Source: Cucumis sativus (taxonomy: Eukaryota; Streptophyta; Magnoliopsida; Cucurbitales; Cucurbitaceae). Taken from it: a stretch of DNA of 64,000 nucleotides. The translations under genes and the position numbers were made by a program. This document shows, piece after piece, positions 11,745 through 23,228 of this stretch (its first letter is position 1; every line of letters starts with the position of its first letter). The notes under the pieces were generated by a model, which made no database searches, was not told the origin of the DNA, and saw only the letters and a list, made by a program, of their open reading frames with translations. Where the stretch lies: NCBI RefSeq assembly GCF_000004075.3, contig NC_026657.2, positions 36,256,732 through 36,320,731 on the forward strand, read 5' to 3'.

Positions 11745-14157
11745 ATGAGATCATCAGAAAGTAAAAGTAATAGTAATGGTAATGGTAATGGTAATTGGGG
11801 AATGTTTGAAGAAGAAGAAGTAGAGAAAATGGGAGGATTCGTAAAAGGATCAGATTACATAGAGGTTCATTGTGGATGCACAAGCAAGAAATATGGAGAT
11901 TTCTGTGGTAAACTTAGGGTTTCTTCTTCTGGTCATTTTCTCATCTTCTGTTTCTGCTCTGATTCCTGTAATGCCGGTAATCTCTCTCTCTCTCTCTCTT
12001 TCTCTTCTCTTTTATTAATTCCATTCTCAATCACTTTTTTAAAACTACTTGTTTACTTTAAACCCATTTTGATTACTACTGGCTCATGTGTTTTTAACTT
12101 TGGTTTGCTTCCATCTCTGCTGTTTTTTAACTTCGCTTCCATTTCATTCTTTTGTACTTTTTTGCTTTTGTTCTACTTCTAAAAAAATAGAAAATGGAAG
12201 AGACTAAAATGGACATTTTCTACACTACTTTATGGATATTTCAGAAGTATTGGAGACTAAAATGAAGAAAGTTAAAAAGAAAAGTACTAACACTGAAATG
12301 AACTATGGTTGAATGTTACAAAAGTTCAATTATTAGTTTTTGTTTCAAATGGGGTCTTAGACGGTGATAATGATTTATTGCATGTTTGGATTGAATTTCT
12401 AGGGTTTATTAAGTGAAAAAAATGTTTAATAAAACACCCTGAAAGTACATTCAAATTCACCATTGGTTTTTTTTTTTTAATTTACGAGGCCCTACTGACT
12501 AAATGCTGATTGAGAAGATATATGTTGAGAACTAAACATACACCTTATTGACTAAAATTACTTTTAATCAGCCTCTTTAATGACTTAAAATGAAAAAAAT
12601 ATTGATGGTAGCAAAATTTTAAAATCAAACATTAATTTGATTTTGATTTTGAATGGTTGAAGTCGTGTTTTGAAGAATCCAGATCATGTTCTCTGGTTCA
12701 TTATCAATAAATTATCTTTTTTCTAGTTTTGAATTCCCAAAATACTTTTCTTAGTGATTCAAAACTAGTTGCGTTGGTATGAACTTGATGTTAGAAAAGT
12801 ATAAAACCAAACATCAAATTGATTTTGGAAACTTTTAATTTAAAGGCATGTTTTCAAGTGATCTTTAACCATTATTATTTTATAATTAACCACTCTCAAA
12901 ATATGCCATTATTATCCACCAGTTCATGCTGTTAATCTTTCATTAAGTTGTTAATATTTGTGATTCACTTTAATTTTAATCATTTTATGTATTGTCGATG
13001 TAAGTTAACAATAGAATGAAGAACTAAGAGTGTCAAATTCATGCTATATTTGTTAGAAAAAAAGCAACTGATGAATGAACTTTAATGTATACCAATTTTA
13101 AGGCATAAATGTGAATTATGGCCACTCAGTATTTTCATTTATTTACATCTAAAATCTGAGTGGCTACTACATTATACTCTATTACATCCTAACAAATACT
13201 TTTAAACAACAAAGTCAATTAAGCAGTAAAAATCTTTAGAGGTAAGGATTGAATTGATGATCCTTTTTTTCCAGGAGGAAAATTAAAGTACAAGAATATA
13301 AATGTGTTTTCAAATCCATATATTATTCTTCCTGTTCAGTGTTGTTTTGGGGTTGAAATTATTAGGGAAGATGACTCCAGAGGAGTTTGAGAAGCATTCT
13401 CAAAGAGAGGGGATCAAGAAATGGAAGAGCAATATTTGGGTTTCACTTGATGGACTTAAGGTTCCATTGTGGAGAACTTGCTTGCTTAAATACTATAAGC
13501 ATTCTCAAAATGAGGCCAACTGGACTTCTGGTGCTCTTCGTCGCCGCAACTTCCATCGTGACGAGTTCATCCGCTGCTCTCACTGCAATAAGGAACGACG
13601 CTTTCGTCTTCGAACTAGAGATCAATGTCAGATCTACCATAATGCAATCACCAATCAGAGATGGAAGTGTGCTGATCGTCCTTACGACATGTAAGTTATG
13701 GATGTCTTGTAATTTGTTCAGAGTTCGTACCAGACTAAACAAGTGAATATTGTTCCTATGAAATAAAAAGTATTAAGTTAAGAAGAATGATTAAGTGCCA
13801 TCTATACTTCCTTTTTTAACATATCCAGTTTTTGTAGTGAGATGCACATAGAGATTTGTGCAACCTAGAAATCACCTAATTATTTGTTAGTTTAAGCTTC
13901 CTAACAAGTAAAGGGGTTGGAATTTTATTTCATTAATAATTGAGTTGCCTTGGATTACAAGTCTTGTCAACCTGCATTTCAGAATAACATGCGAAGACGA
14001 CGAGGAGCGGGAGAGTCGAAAGAGTAGTCGGGGCTGTCCAAGATCTTCAAAATGTCGAGGCTGCACATCCTGTGTTTGTTTTGGATGTCTTCGATGCCGC
14101 TTCTTGGACTGCCATTGCCGCGCTTGCACTGATTATGTGCAGAATACAGCACCTTGA
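11745..14157 (+). CDS. ULT1: ULTRAPETALA1-like SAND-domain chromatin regulator
   Basis: Three exons, 11745-11976, 13366-13690 and 13983-14157, join in phase to give 243 residues; Arabidopsis ULT1 has 237. ULT1 is a plant-specific trithorax-group factor that limits shoot and floral meristem size and counteracts Polycomb silencing at targets such as AGAMOUS. The N terminus has a short Ser/Asn/Gly repeat (SNSNGNGNGN) from a GGTAAT microsatellite. The SAND-like domain follows (about residues 33-125), with DYIEVHCGCTSKKYGD, TPEEFEKHSQRE, KKWKSNIWV and KVPL...LLKYY. A Cys-rich B-box-like C terminus contains CSHCNKERRFRLR, CKGC-like CRGCTSCVCFGC and CRFLDCHCRAC. The exon 2 start was chosen at AG|GGAAGATG because it rebuilds the conserved AGK-MTPEEF junction; the upstream ATG at 13302 is intronic. 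The gene converges on LDL2. Confidence 0.96.
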
Positions 14158-15083
14158 GCTTGCACTACGTATTTGAAATTGAAATTTGAACATGTGACCA
14201 GTTTTACAGTTACAGCATACAGCAATCCTTTTCTTTAGTATCAGTGGAAGTTAATTCATATTTTAAATCATGCATGGAATAAAATTGGTGAAAAACTATT
14301 CTCCACTTTTATATTGTATTATTTTCTTTTAATATAAGATAAAAATCGAACCTCTATCTTCACGATGGAAGACCATGTCAATTATAGTTAAGTTAAAATT
14401 CATTTTGGTTTTATATCAAATAATTAATCTATATATATATACACGTCTATATATGATTACAATGCCAAAACTTGCATCCTTCGGTTGATGAGAAAAGTAT
14501 GAATTTGTTTGAATTATTAAGTTCTAAATTCAAAGACATCAGAACTAGAAGATACGAAAGCAATGTGCTAAAACGTTTTCTGGGTGGTGATTTTCCAGGG
14601 AAAAATTTGAGTTTATAATACAGATACAAAAAGTGTTGTAAAAGTTTTACAACTGTTTTTCTTTGGAGTCAATGAGTTAACATAGAGTTGTATTGAACTA
14701 CAAAAAATACAAGGAAGAATTGTAACTCTTGTTTTCCTAGTCGAAACCAAATTGATTTTTCTTACAGTCATTTGATCTTCTTCTACTCAAAAGGGTTTTC
14801 ACATGATCAGCTAATGATGATGTTATTGCTTTACTACCCACCAAGTCAGTTTTGCTTCAGACTTCCATTATCCATATGCTGAGGCTAAAAAAATGGCACT
14901 TTTTTCTGAATTGTGAAGCGTCAATGAAAATAACCAATTCATAATCCCTTGGGATATAATTCAAATCTTCATCCGGAATTTGACAGGCATGCCTATCCAT
15001 GGCACCCCTTTCAAAGCAATGCACCCACATGTTTCCAGGTACTTCTTCAATTTCCAAAAGACCGTTGGTTCTTAGGTTATCCA
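14158..15083. other. Region between the convergent 3' ends of ULT1 and LDL2
   Basis: This holds the 3' UTRs of both genes and a SINE-like remnant (14341-14398). On the minus strand a frame shifted by one base from LDL2 stays open from the LDL2 repeat down to 14857, about 75 non-repetitive codons past the LDL2 stop. I read this as 3' UTR. Confidence 0.5.
14341..14398 (-). repeat. tRNA-derived SINE-like fragment, minus strand
   Basis: Read on the minus strand it has an A-box-like TTAACTTAACTATAATTGAC and, about 25 bp on, the B-box core GGTTCGA (plus 14346-14352). The layout and the AGAGGTTCGA context match the SINE-like copies at 5625 and 8628. It is short and decayed. Confidence 0.4.
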
Positions 15084-15457
15084 TTAGATTTGTGGTTGTG
15101 GTTGTGGTTGTAGTTGGGGTTGGGGTTGGGATTGAGGTTGCAGAAGAGATTGGGATTGGGATTGGGGTTGGGGTTGCAGCTGTAGTAGTACGGATTGAGG
15201 CTGGAGTTGCAGTTGAGGTTGTGGCTGAGATCGATATTGCAGCTGGACTTGCAGTTGTTGTGGTGGCTGGGGCTGGGGCTGAGCTTGCAGTTGCAGTTGC
15301 GGCTGTGGCTGAGGCTGGGGTTGTAGTTGGAGTTGGGGCTGGGGCTGGGGTTGGAGTTGGGGTTGGGCCTGCGGCTGCAGCTGAGGTTGTAGTTGGGGCT
15401 GGGCTTGCATTTGTTGTTGAGGTTGGGATTGCATTTGCAATTGTGGTTGTCCAGCAG
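15084..15457 (-). repeat. Degenerate minisatellite coding for the LDL2 Gln/Pro/Leu tail
   Basis: On the plus strand this is about 370 bp of GGTTGxx, GGGCTG and GGGATT units with a loose 6-bp period. On the minus strand it reads as CAGCCxCAG-type codons (Gln-Pro, Gln-Leu). All three minus frames and one plus frame are open across it, the result of repeat composition and not of overlapping genes. Base composition (G/T versus A/C) differs sharply between strands and from the flanks. Confidence 0.9.
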
Positions 15458-17775
15458 ACCACCGATTCCTACCCCGGCCTCTTCGAGCACCGGCAATACT
15501 AGAAATCAACGAGTGACCGACATTAGCCAAGGCACTGGGTCCCATCAGCTTTAAGCCAAAATCTTTCACTAGATATGACAGTCTACCTTCATCTTCTCCA
15601 ATCGCAAGTTGCAGCTCACGTGCTTGTTCACGGGATACAATTGTGTAAAGCAGCAGCTGTTGTTGTAAGGGATCTTCACAATCGTCTGCCAACTCTTCGT
15701 TGTTGCAATTTTCTCCCTTGCCTCTGAATGTGATTTTCATGACCCCCATTGATTTTTCATCATCCAGTGAGGAATTGAAAATAAAGGACAGATTTCCAAC
15801 TTCAATGTCAGGTTTCCTGAAAAGATCAGCCAGAATATCATGTCTGAGACTTTTCGCCATGTACTTCCTTGAATTGTTTGATCGTCCTCGAGTTGCATGG
15901 TAAATACATGAAGCTTCTCTTAGCCCACTCAAGAAGGCACCATGCATGGTGGCTGGATATTGCTTAGTTGTGGCCTCACCGGCAAAGAATAATCTGTTCC
16001 ACACACTCTCTGCAAGAATATCGTAATCGTTACCAGTGGACCCAACTCGAACATGAGAGTATGAACCATAAGAAAATGGATCGCTGCCCCATCTTGTGCA
16101 TATTGTCTGTATTGGATCCGGCACATCAATCCCCTTGGGGCTGAAAATGCCTTTATGTGGAGAGGTAACAAGGTTAAACGAGGTCTTACTGAAATATTCA
16201 TATAACAATTCAAGAGAGAAACTAGATAGAGATCATACCTCTGAGAATTCCAAGTACCCGGTGGAGCAACACGGTCGGATCTGTGTATTCAAACACTTCA
16301 GCAGCTTCTCCAGCAACTAGAGCTATAAGAACTGCACCTCCAGAAACAGTATGATTACCATAAAACAAAAAGAACTCCCCTCGCTGATGGCAATGCTCTC
16401 TAAGACATCCAAATGTATCTAGGTCTTCCCCCCAGAAGACATGAGGAAATGTCATTGCAACCTTATTCAGTAATCCGAAACCAAGTCGCTCAATTGCTGC
16501 CAGCTTCCTTTTAGGTAACTCTGGTTCAAATCTGATATGCTTTCGCTTTAGAACCCCAAGTGGAACCGTGCACAAGACCATATCAGCTTGAAACACTTGA
16601 TCTCCAGCTATTACTTCTACTCCTCCATTTCCATATTTAATAGTGTCAACAACCTTCCCATAAAATATTGGAATTCCTTCACATAATGCTTTTATCAATC
16701 TCCAATTACCACCTGCTAGGAAGCAATGGTCACCGCCCATTTCATAAGGGTCGTCTTGATCCCAATGCACAGCAGACAAATTCGAAACACATCCTGCATT
16801 TGCGTATTCCAAGTTTGCTAGATGCCAATCAAGAAGTTGTCGTTCATCCTTACTCCGAGCCACAGCATACAATTGCCTAAGTTTTTCTAGAACGGTTCCA
16901 AGAGAAATGTTATTTGCCAATCCTCCCATAATCTTTCTCAGTTCAGTTACTTTGTCTAGCAACTTATTAAAAATGAACTCAATCTTGGCATCAATATCCT
17001 TTCCAATCAGTGTTCCATCAGGTTTATACAATGGACAATTATCTCTAACCTTATGAAGTGGAATGGAAAGTTGTCTAGCTAGAACTCCAAGAGGATTAGC
17101 ATGGATACCAGTAATGACACTACCACCAAGATCTACAGCAGCAAATTTCCCCTCCTGCCCCATCTTTTGAGTATAAACTCTTCCACCAGGTCGATTCCTA
17201 CCTTCTAAGACAATAACCTTAAAACCAAATGATAATAGCTGCCGTGCTGCAGCTAACCCGGCAAGACCTGCACCAATAACAATCACAGTTCCTTCAGATG
17301 CCTCCTCTGACACTTGAGATGTAAAGGTTGGTGAAACACCAAAGTTTATATATCCATTGTACAGAAGGAAATCATATGCTGCACTAATCAAATGTTCATA
17401 CTCATTGCTCACAGTTTCTTTAATCTGTCCTTTAGAAAGCCACATTCGTACATTACCCCGCCACCTCGCAAGAATATGATTTCTAACAACAATGTAATCG
17501 TTCTGCTCTTTCCCACCCAATTTCTTCACCACCCCTGCTTTAATCTCCTCGTCGAGCAAGGCATCAATTGGGAATCCAACCGACAATGCTATCATAGCCT
17601 CAATTTCGGTCTCTTTCTCTAGATCCTTTGCCGTTTTACCCTTCTTCTTCTTCTTCGAAACACCCCCAATATGCTTCTCTACAAAGTCATCCATTAAATC
17701 CTCGTCATAATTTCGCGAAGTAGCTTTCTTTCGCAAGGAACGCTTCAAAACCAAACCAGGGGTCCTATCCATCAT
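15084..17775 (-). CDS. LDL2: LSD1-like lysine-specific histone demethylase (SWIRM + amine oxidase) with Gln-rich tail
   Basis: Two exons, 17775-16239 and 16150-15084, join in phase 1 (AGAG|GT ... AG|GC) to give 867 residues; Arabidopsis LDL2 has about 740. It is an FAD-dependent demethylase acting on methylated H3K4 in the nucleus. A basic N terminus (KKKKKGK) precedes a SWIRM domain (about residues 55-150; ALSVGFPID, KEQNDYIVVRNHI). The Rossmann FAD motif GAGLAGLAAARQL lies near residue 165 with GRNRPGGRVYTQ after it. Exon 2 carries the C-terminal FAD motif FFAGEATTKQYPATMHGAF. The domain-wide wording and the short C-terminal domain ending in GARRGRGRNRW fit LDL2 rather than LDL1 or FLD. The oddity is the tail: after residue 740 or so come about 125 residues of Gln, Pro and Leu encoded by a degenerate minisatellite. 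The ATG at 17775 is followed at once by a second, so MM or M is possible. Confidence 0.95.
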
Positions 17776-20700
17776 TCTACAACACGTTCCTAAAAAATTT
17801 AATCCGTTTAAACATTTAACCTTAAGAATGACACCAAGAAAAGAAAACCCATCTGGCTAAATGGAAAATACTCCTTACATACTTGACTAAATTTCAACCA
17901 ACCAGCACATATCTATCCAGAAACTCCATTACAGGCTTCAGAATATCAAAAATAAAACTGGCACGCTCTGGTTGCGTAATTAAGCATTGAACGCAAGGCG
18001 TCGGAAAAAAGAAATTGAAAAAAGAAACGGAAAATTCACTAGCGCTGATAGAATTTCTGAAAAATACTGTGCGTAATCGAGTAGAAGGTTTGAGATGGAG
18101 GAGAGAAAATCAGAGGCCCTGACGTAAAGAATGGTGAATTAAAAGAGAAAAAAGAAAAGGAAAATAGAAAGAAGAAAACGTATCTTGTAAAGTTGAGGAA
18201 GAGGAAATTGGAGAGTCGAAATTCGCGAGTCTGAAGGGTATAAGTGTGAAGTGGAATCGACGAATACAATTAGGGCATCTCACCTGCATGGGTTTAAGGC
18301 AAAGGATTAACGGAGAAGAAAGGAGAAATTAGGGTTTTTAGACCAAACGATTTTAAAAGGGGAATTTATTTTGAATTTTGATTGCTGCAAATTTGAGCAA
18401 CACAACCATTTTTTTAACTCTCAACAATTCCTCTCTTTTCTTTTCTTTTCTTTTCTATTTCTCTTCTTTTCCAATTTTGACCTTTTATTTATTTCTTTTT
18501 ACAATTTCTTTTTTTTTTTTTTTTTTTTTTTGTTTTGTTTGAACCTCTGCCTTCCAGAATATATTTAATGTTATTTGCAATATATTCATGACCACATTTA
18601 TTTGTTTAATTTATGATCAGTTTATTTGTTTATTTATGAAGAGTACATTTAAAATATGAAACTTGAACAACCTCACGCATTAAATCCTAAATATGCTAAA
18701 TTAAAATTTTCATTTTTCATCTCTAACACAATTTTATTGTAATGATTCAAATTTACTACATCCAAGTCAATTTTATAACAATTTAATTCTTCAATTTTCA
18801 ACTTTTTTTTTCACAAAAAAAAAAATAGTTTATACGATTAAATTAACCTAAAAAGAAATCTTGAATTTAAAGTGGGATCTATACGGTTAATTTTCAAAAA
18901 CAAAAACAAAAATCAAAATAGTTATTAAGGTGGATCTAAATATACAAATTGACATTTAATTTGGTAAGTACAAGCTAACATTTGTGCAAAAACTGAGTTC
19001 CTTTTTGGAAGAATTTTATTTTAGTAATTTTGTTATGTATTACATATATATATATATATATATATTATATTTTACTCAATATTCATACTTTGGTTGTGTG
19101 CCATTGAGCATTTCAATTTCACAAGTCATTATCATTATCACCGTGAGCTCCTTTCATCTCCTTCGCTGAAGATAGGTACTATTTTTTTCACCTTATTATG
19201 ATTAATAAAATAAAAATATAATTTACGACCCTTGAACCAATTATTTGTCGTGAATTCTTGATTATGAGATGCATCTCAACACCATGAATCTCGTAGATAC
19301 AACTAAGAAAAGGAATGTAACGACCAATTAAGAAAAAGCGAAAACTATCATCTTTTTTCTTCATCACATTCACGAGAATTTGAAGTCAGAATATTTAACA
19401 ATAAATTGAATATGGTGTGGAATAAATTGGTCAAAAGATTCTCATATGGTGTGGAATAAATTGAAAAAATATGATAATTTAAAATTAGTTCATCTTCGCT
19501 AAGCTCATTGTGATTGGATACATTTGACGCTACAAAAATTTATACCATTAATGATTACAATTATAAACTGTTGATGGTTGAAGTTCTTGGAGTCACTCCC
19601 AAAAGACTTTAAATTAAATGTTATTTATATATCTCACGAACTAACTACGTATGCTAGTAGTATGATAGCTCCTCAAAAGAGTTATCTTCCTTAACTTAAA
19701 TCATGTCCTTTTTTTTCTGTGTTTAACTGTCTATTCTAGCGTTTAGATAGTTAAACGAGCTTTCGACACCGACAGACGAGCTTGAATGCATTTAGGGCTA
19801 AAACAGAGAAGTTAGCAAACAAGTTAGCTTAAACGGAGTAGCTCAAAGAAAACTAGAGATGGTGTTGCGGTGCATGCCTAGAACGTTTCATGTGTAGAAT
19901 CTAGTACAATCATAAGAGATGCAACGTTATGACGCTTCATCATCTTAAAAACGTGTGCAATGCATCATGGAACAGTGACACTCAACCAGACACCACTCTA
20001 CGCTTTGACAACATGTACCAAGCATCGTAGTTATAGCCTGAGGCATCATAGCACTCAACAACTTTAATAAATAAGAAGCTTCGTATTAGGGGATGTTATG
20101 TTATGACACCTAGTGGCTGAAAGAGTAGTTTCTTCAACTTGAGTCATGGCACCCATGGTGAAAAAAAAAAAGCATCAAGGTCCCTAAAGCTCGAGAGCAC
20201 CAATGGATTTATGTAAGCGCCAACGGAAGCATGTGTAGCGAACTAACTTTATAACTACTAAGTCATGGGTTTGAATTTTCCTAAATTTCCTCAAATATTA
20301 TTTTTTTTCCAAATGTCAATTTTATTCTCAAATTTCAACAATGTCATCAAAGAAATATAATTTTTTAAAAAAATCTAAGATAAAACCTTAACTTATTTTC
20401 TAGTCGTCATTTGTTATCTAACAAGTATTTAGAAAAAAAATACAACAAAGTCGGTGATATAAATTTTTACTCTCAACAATATTCTATATTCCATGAGAAA
20501 GGTATTATTCTTTATTCCTCGTTCTCTTTTCTTTTTCTTTTTTTATGCAATTTTTAAATTCACATTTACATTAGTTATGTATATATTTATTTTATTTTAT
20601 TTCAGAATTAAATGCTAGAGCAATTCACCACTAAGTTCAAATTCTTAATCTTTTTAGTTTTAATACTTTTCAATCTATGTGATAAAACATAATAGTTATA

Positions 20701-20857
20701 GAGATGTTTTAAAAGAAAAACAACAATAGAGACTATAAAGTTACCATCTTAAACAAAAAAAGACATATTTTGATAGATCTTTGTGCAAAAATCAATTTAG
20801 GAGAAATACATACCGACCATGATCTAAGAACTAGAATTTTTTAATATAACTATAATA
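17776..20857. other. LDL2 upstream region and intergenic spacer
   Basis: The first 500 bp are probably LDL2 promoter and 5' UTR. After that the DNA is AT-rich with T-runs (18428-18532). Bases 19740-20220 contain recurring imperfect motifs (gacgcttcat, gcatcatgg, gcatcgtag, gcatcatag) and look like decayed repetitive DNA. No gene is supported. Confidence 0.5.
19044..19065. repeat. (AT)n microsatellite
   Basis: An uninterrupted run of about eleven AT units in intergenic DNA. Confidence 0.9.
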
Positions 20858-21260
20858 GTTCGCACGAGATTTCTGCAAAAATTTAATTCGAGAAGTTGAA
20901 CTTATGTTGATATTATATTTACGTTGATTTGATGCGATGTGGTTCGATCTCTAGGATTTGATTTTCTAGTTCTCTCTCAAATTTGATCTTCTAGTTCTCT
21001 CTCGATTGGATGCTTATGTTTGATTTGAAGAAGTGAAGCATGAGATGTTTTTAAGTTGAAGTCTTGAAAGAAAGACGATATCTTCAAAGGAGCTTCAATC
21101 TTCAAGGGTGGTCGGCTTAGAAGTTAAAGAAGCCTTCTAGCTATCGAGAGAGTTTTCTATAGACCTTTCGGAGTAGAAAATTTTCACCCACAAATCAAGA
21201 GAACTCTTCTATTTACAGGACTTGGGGACATTTTGATTCTTGTCTTCAAATCTGAAACAT
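20858..21260. repeat. Dispersed repeat, probably LTR-derived
   Basis: The first 85 bp (GTTCGCACGAGATTTCT ... GTTGATTTGATG) recur at 57119-57200 in the same orientation with scattered differences. The rest (TCTAGTTCTCTCTC written twice, then a leader-like stretch to about 21260) is compatible with a retroelement LTR, but no TG...CA boundary or coding domain was found beside it. Confidence 0.45.
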
Positions 21261-22103
21261 TCCTTGGTCCTTCTCATAAAAACATAGAAGAAATGAAGCA
21301 AACAGAATCTCAAGAAAATGAAAGCAAAAGTCACCTTCCTCCTAGTTGTTGAATGGAACAAATCAACATCAGCCATCAGCCCAACCTTTTGGAGGCTGAT
21401 GACTACCTGCTGATTGCTCAACATCAATTGAGAGAAATAGATCAGTACAACTTTGCATTTATATACATTTCACTTGAATAATCATAAATCATAACAAGTA
21501 GTAGCGTATTAACACGGGTAATTTTGTAGTTAACTAAGCAATAACTAATACCCTTTAATAACTGCATCAAGATTAGAAACATTTGGTGTGTAAGGTCATA
21601 CTATAAGAAGGCTAGTAAGTGAACGGTGAGTCCATACTGGATATTTGAAACTGTGTGTCTGGCTGAGAGCAAGGCCGTGGATGAGAATTTGGTCACTTGA
21701 GGGATTGTGAAAAGGATAACATATAACTAATGAAGGCTCCATTTGGTTCCTTCAACTTTGGATGCCAAGATGCTGTTTGAAGGGAATGGAATGAGTTCAA
21801 TAATCAATAATTCTATTGAAGTAGCACGAACTAGAACTCATGCCAAATTAAGATGAGTACTCAGTACACTACAGTTGAAATGACTGAAGGTTTGTGAACT
21901 TTCCACTTTTTCTTGGAAGGGAAGGATCATCTAGTTATGTGTCTCTTTGACAAATGAGAATCAAAGCTTTACATGGAAAATTCAATAGAGGCCCACTTGT
22001 GCAACTTCAGCAGCATTTTTCCTCCTTCTTGCATCTTGTCAGTCGATATACATTCATGGAGAACCATATTAATGGTTGCACATTTTGATTAGAGAGGAAA
22101 AAC
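21261..22103. other. Spacer and probable 3' flank of the DTW gene
   Basis: No convincing coding sequence. The part nearest 22103 should include the 3' UTR of the minus-strand DTW-domain gene. Confidence 0.5.
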
Positions 22104-23228
22104 TTAAAATTGACTAGTAATTTTGAGCCTCTCATCTTTACATCTCCTTTGATCTCCTATCATAGACTCAAAAACATCCAACAAATCATCCAGCCCCTCA
22201 GGGTGATCTCCTATTAGCTTCAAGGCATAGACAATGCTTTCAATGGTGGACAAAAAACCAATCTTAGGCTGATGTCTCACTTCACTATACAAGCTCATGA
22301 TCTCTAAGTCCAACTTCATATGTGGCAAAAGCCTCAACCAAGGATTTTCATTGTACATTCTCTTTGCTTTTGCCCATGTTCCATCTAAAACTATCAAATT
22401 ATTAATATAAAAATCACTACCATCAACACCACCACTTACAGTAAATGCATTTTCAGAGGGAAAAAGTAGAACTGACTTGGGAGGAACCTGAATCTCGAAC
22501 TCAGCATATTCTTCTAGCCCCTTGCTTTCAACTAGCTGCCGCTTCTGCATTTTCTTGACGATGAACCCTTTTGCTAATGATGCCCTAATTTCTGGAGATG
22601 CCAAGAACTCATTGATTTTAAGCTCCTGAAAACCCGGTAGTTGCATCCAGATGTGATCGAATGAGTTAACGACGCCATGTTTCCCAATCGTAACAGAAAT
22701 TGCAGCTCCTTCGTTAGTTTTTGTGCAGTTAAGTTTATCGACAATAGACCCATCCTGAATTTGTGGCTTTTGAATCGTACCATGACCATTTCTGAAACTA
22801 CATTCTATATCAGGATCAAGATTTTGTGCTGCGGAATTAGGTTCAGGCAGCCGAATAGTAAAGCGAGCCTCGAAGTTAACGTCGGAAACGGTGGCGATCT
22901 CCACATTCTTGAGACCTAATTTTACGATTCTAGCAGAATTAAGCGGATGGTTTTTCTCTAAACTGTGCTGAAGAATGATTACCCCAACTGAGTTCTCGAC
23001 ACTGGAACTACGAAACCGCGAACAGAGACAGATACGGGCCGGTTTCGAGCAGGATGGACAAACGGGTCTTCTGGAACTGGGAAGAACATCCGCCATTGGT
23101 AGGTTATGGAAAAGCTTGGATTGATGACGATTTGGCTGGGGATTAAGCAGGTTTTTAGGGTTCCCGAATCGTATTGGAAATGAAAAATGAATCATCCTTC
23201 TCAGCGGCGCTTTGTCGTCGACGGGCAT
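22104..23228 (-). CDS. DTW-domain tRNA-uridine aminocarboxypropyltransferase
   Basis: One uninterrupted ORF of 374 residues. DTW-domain enzymes (bacterial TapT/YfiP, human DTWD1 and DTWD2) transfer the 3-amino-3-carboxypropyl group from S-adenosylmethionine to uridines in tRNA to make acp3U; this is a plant member of the DTWD2 group. A Cys cluster CPSCSKPARICLC (residues 57-69) probably binds zinc. The family signature is seen as DGTW in LIVLDGTWAKAKRMYNENP (about residues 280-298), followed by VRHQPKIGFLSTIESI, the usual C-terminal substrate-site motif. A 44-residue extension precedes a second Met (MADVLP, base 23096), where comparable proteins usually begin. The extension could be an organelle-targeting peptide or 5' UTR that happens to be open. 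The insert between the N-terminal and catalytic parts is polar and poorly conserved. Confidence 0.9.
   Translation of the reverse strand: MPVDDKAPLRRMIHFSFPIRFGNPKNLLNPQPNRHQSKLFHNLPMADVLPSSRRPVCPSCSKPARICLCSRFRSSSVENSVGVIILQHSLEKNHPLNSARIVKLGLKNVEIATVSDVNFEARFTIRLPEPNSAAQNLDPDIECSFRNGHGTIQKPQIQDGSIVDKLNCTKTNEGAAISVTIGKHGVVNSFDHIWMQLPGFQELKINEFLASPEIRASLAKGFIVKKMQKRQLVESKGLEEYAEFEIQVPPKSVLLFPSENAFTVSGGVDGSDFYINNLIVLDGTWAKAKRMYNENPWLRLLPHMKLDLEIMSLYSEVRHQPKIGFLSTIESIVYALKLIGDHPEGLDDLLDVFESMIGDQRRCKDERLKITSQF

Noticed and set aside
14999..15502. Plus-strand ORF of Val, Gly and Ala repeats
   Set aside because: It is the antisense of the LDL2 minisatellite; the composition follows from the repeat and there is no other support.
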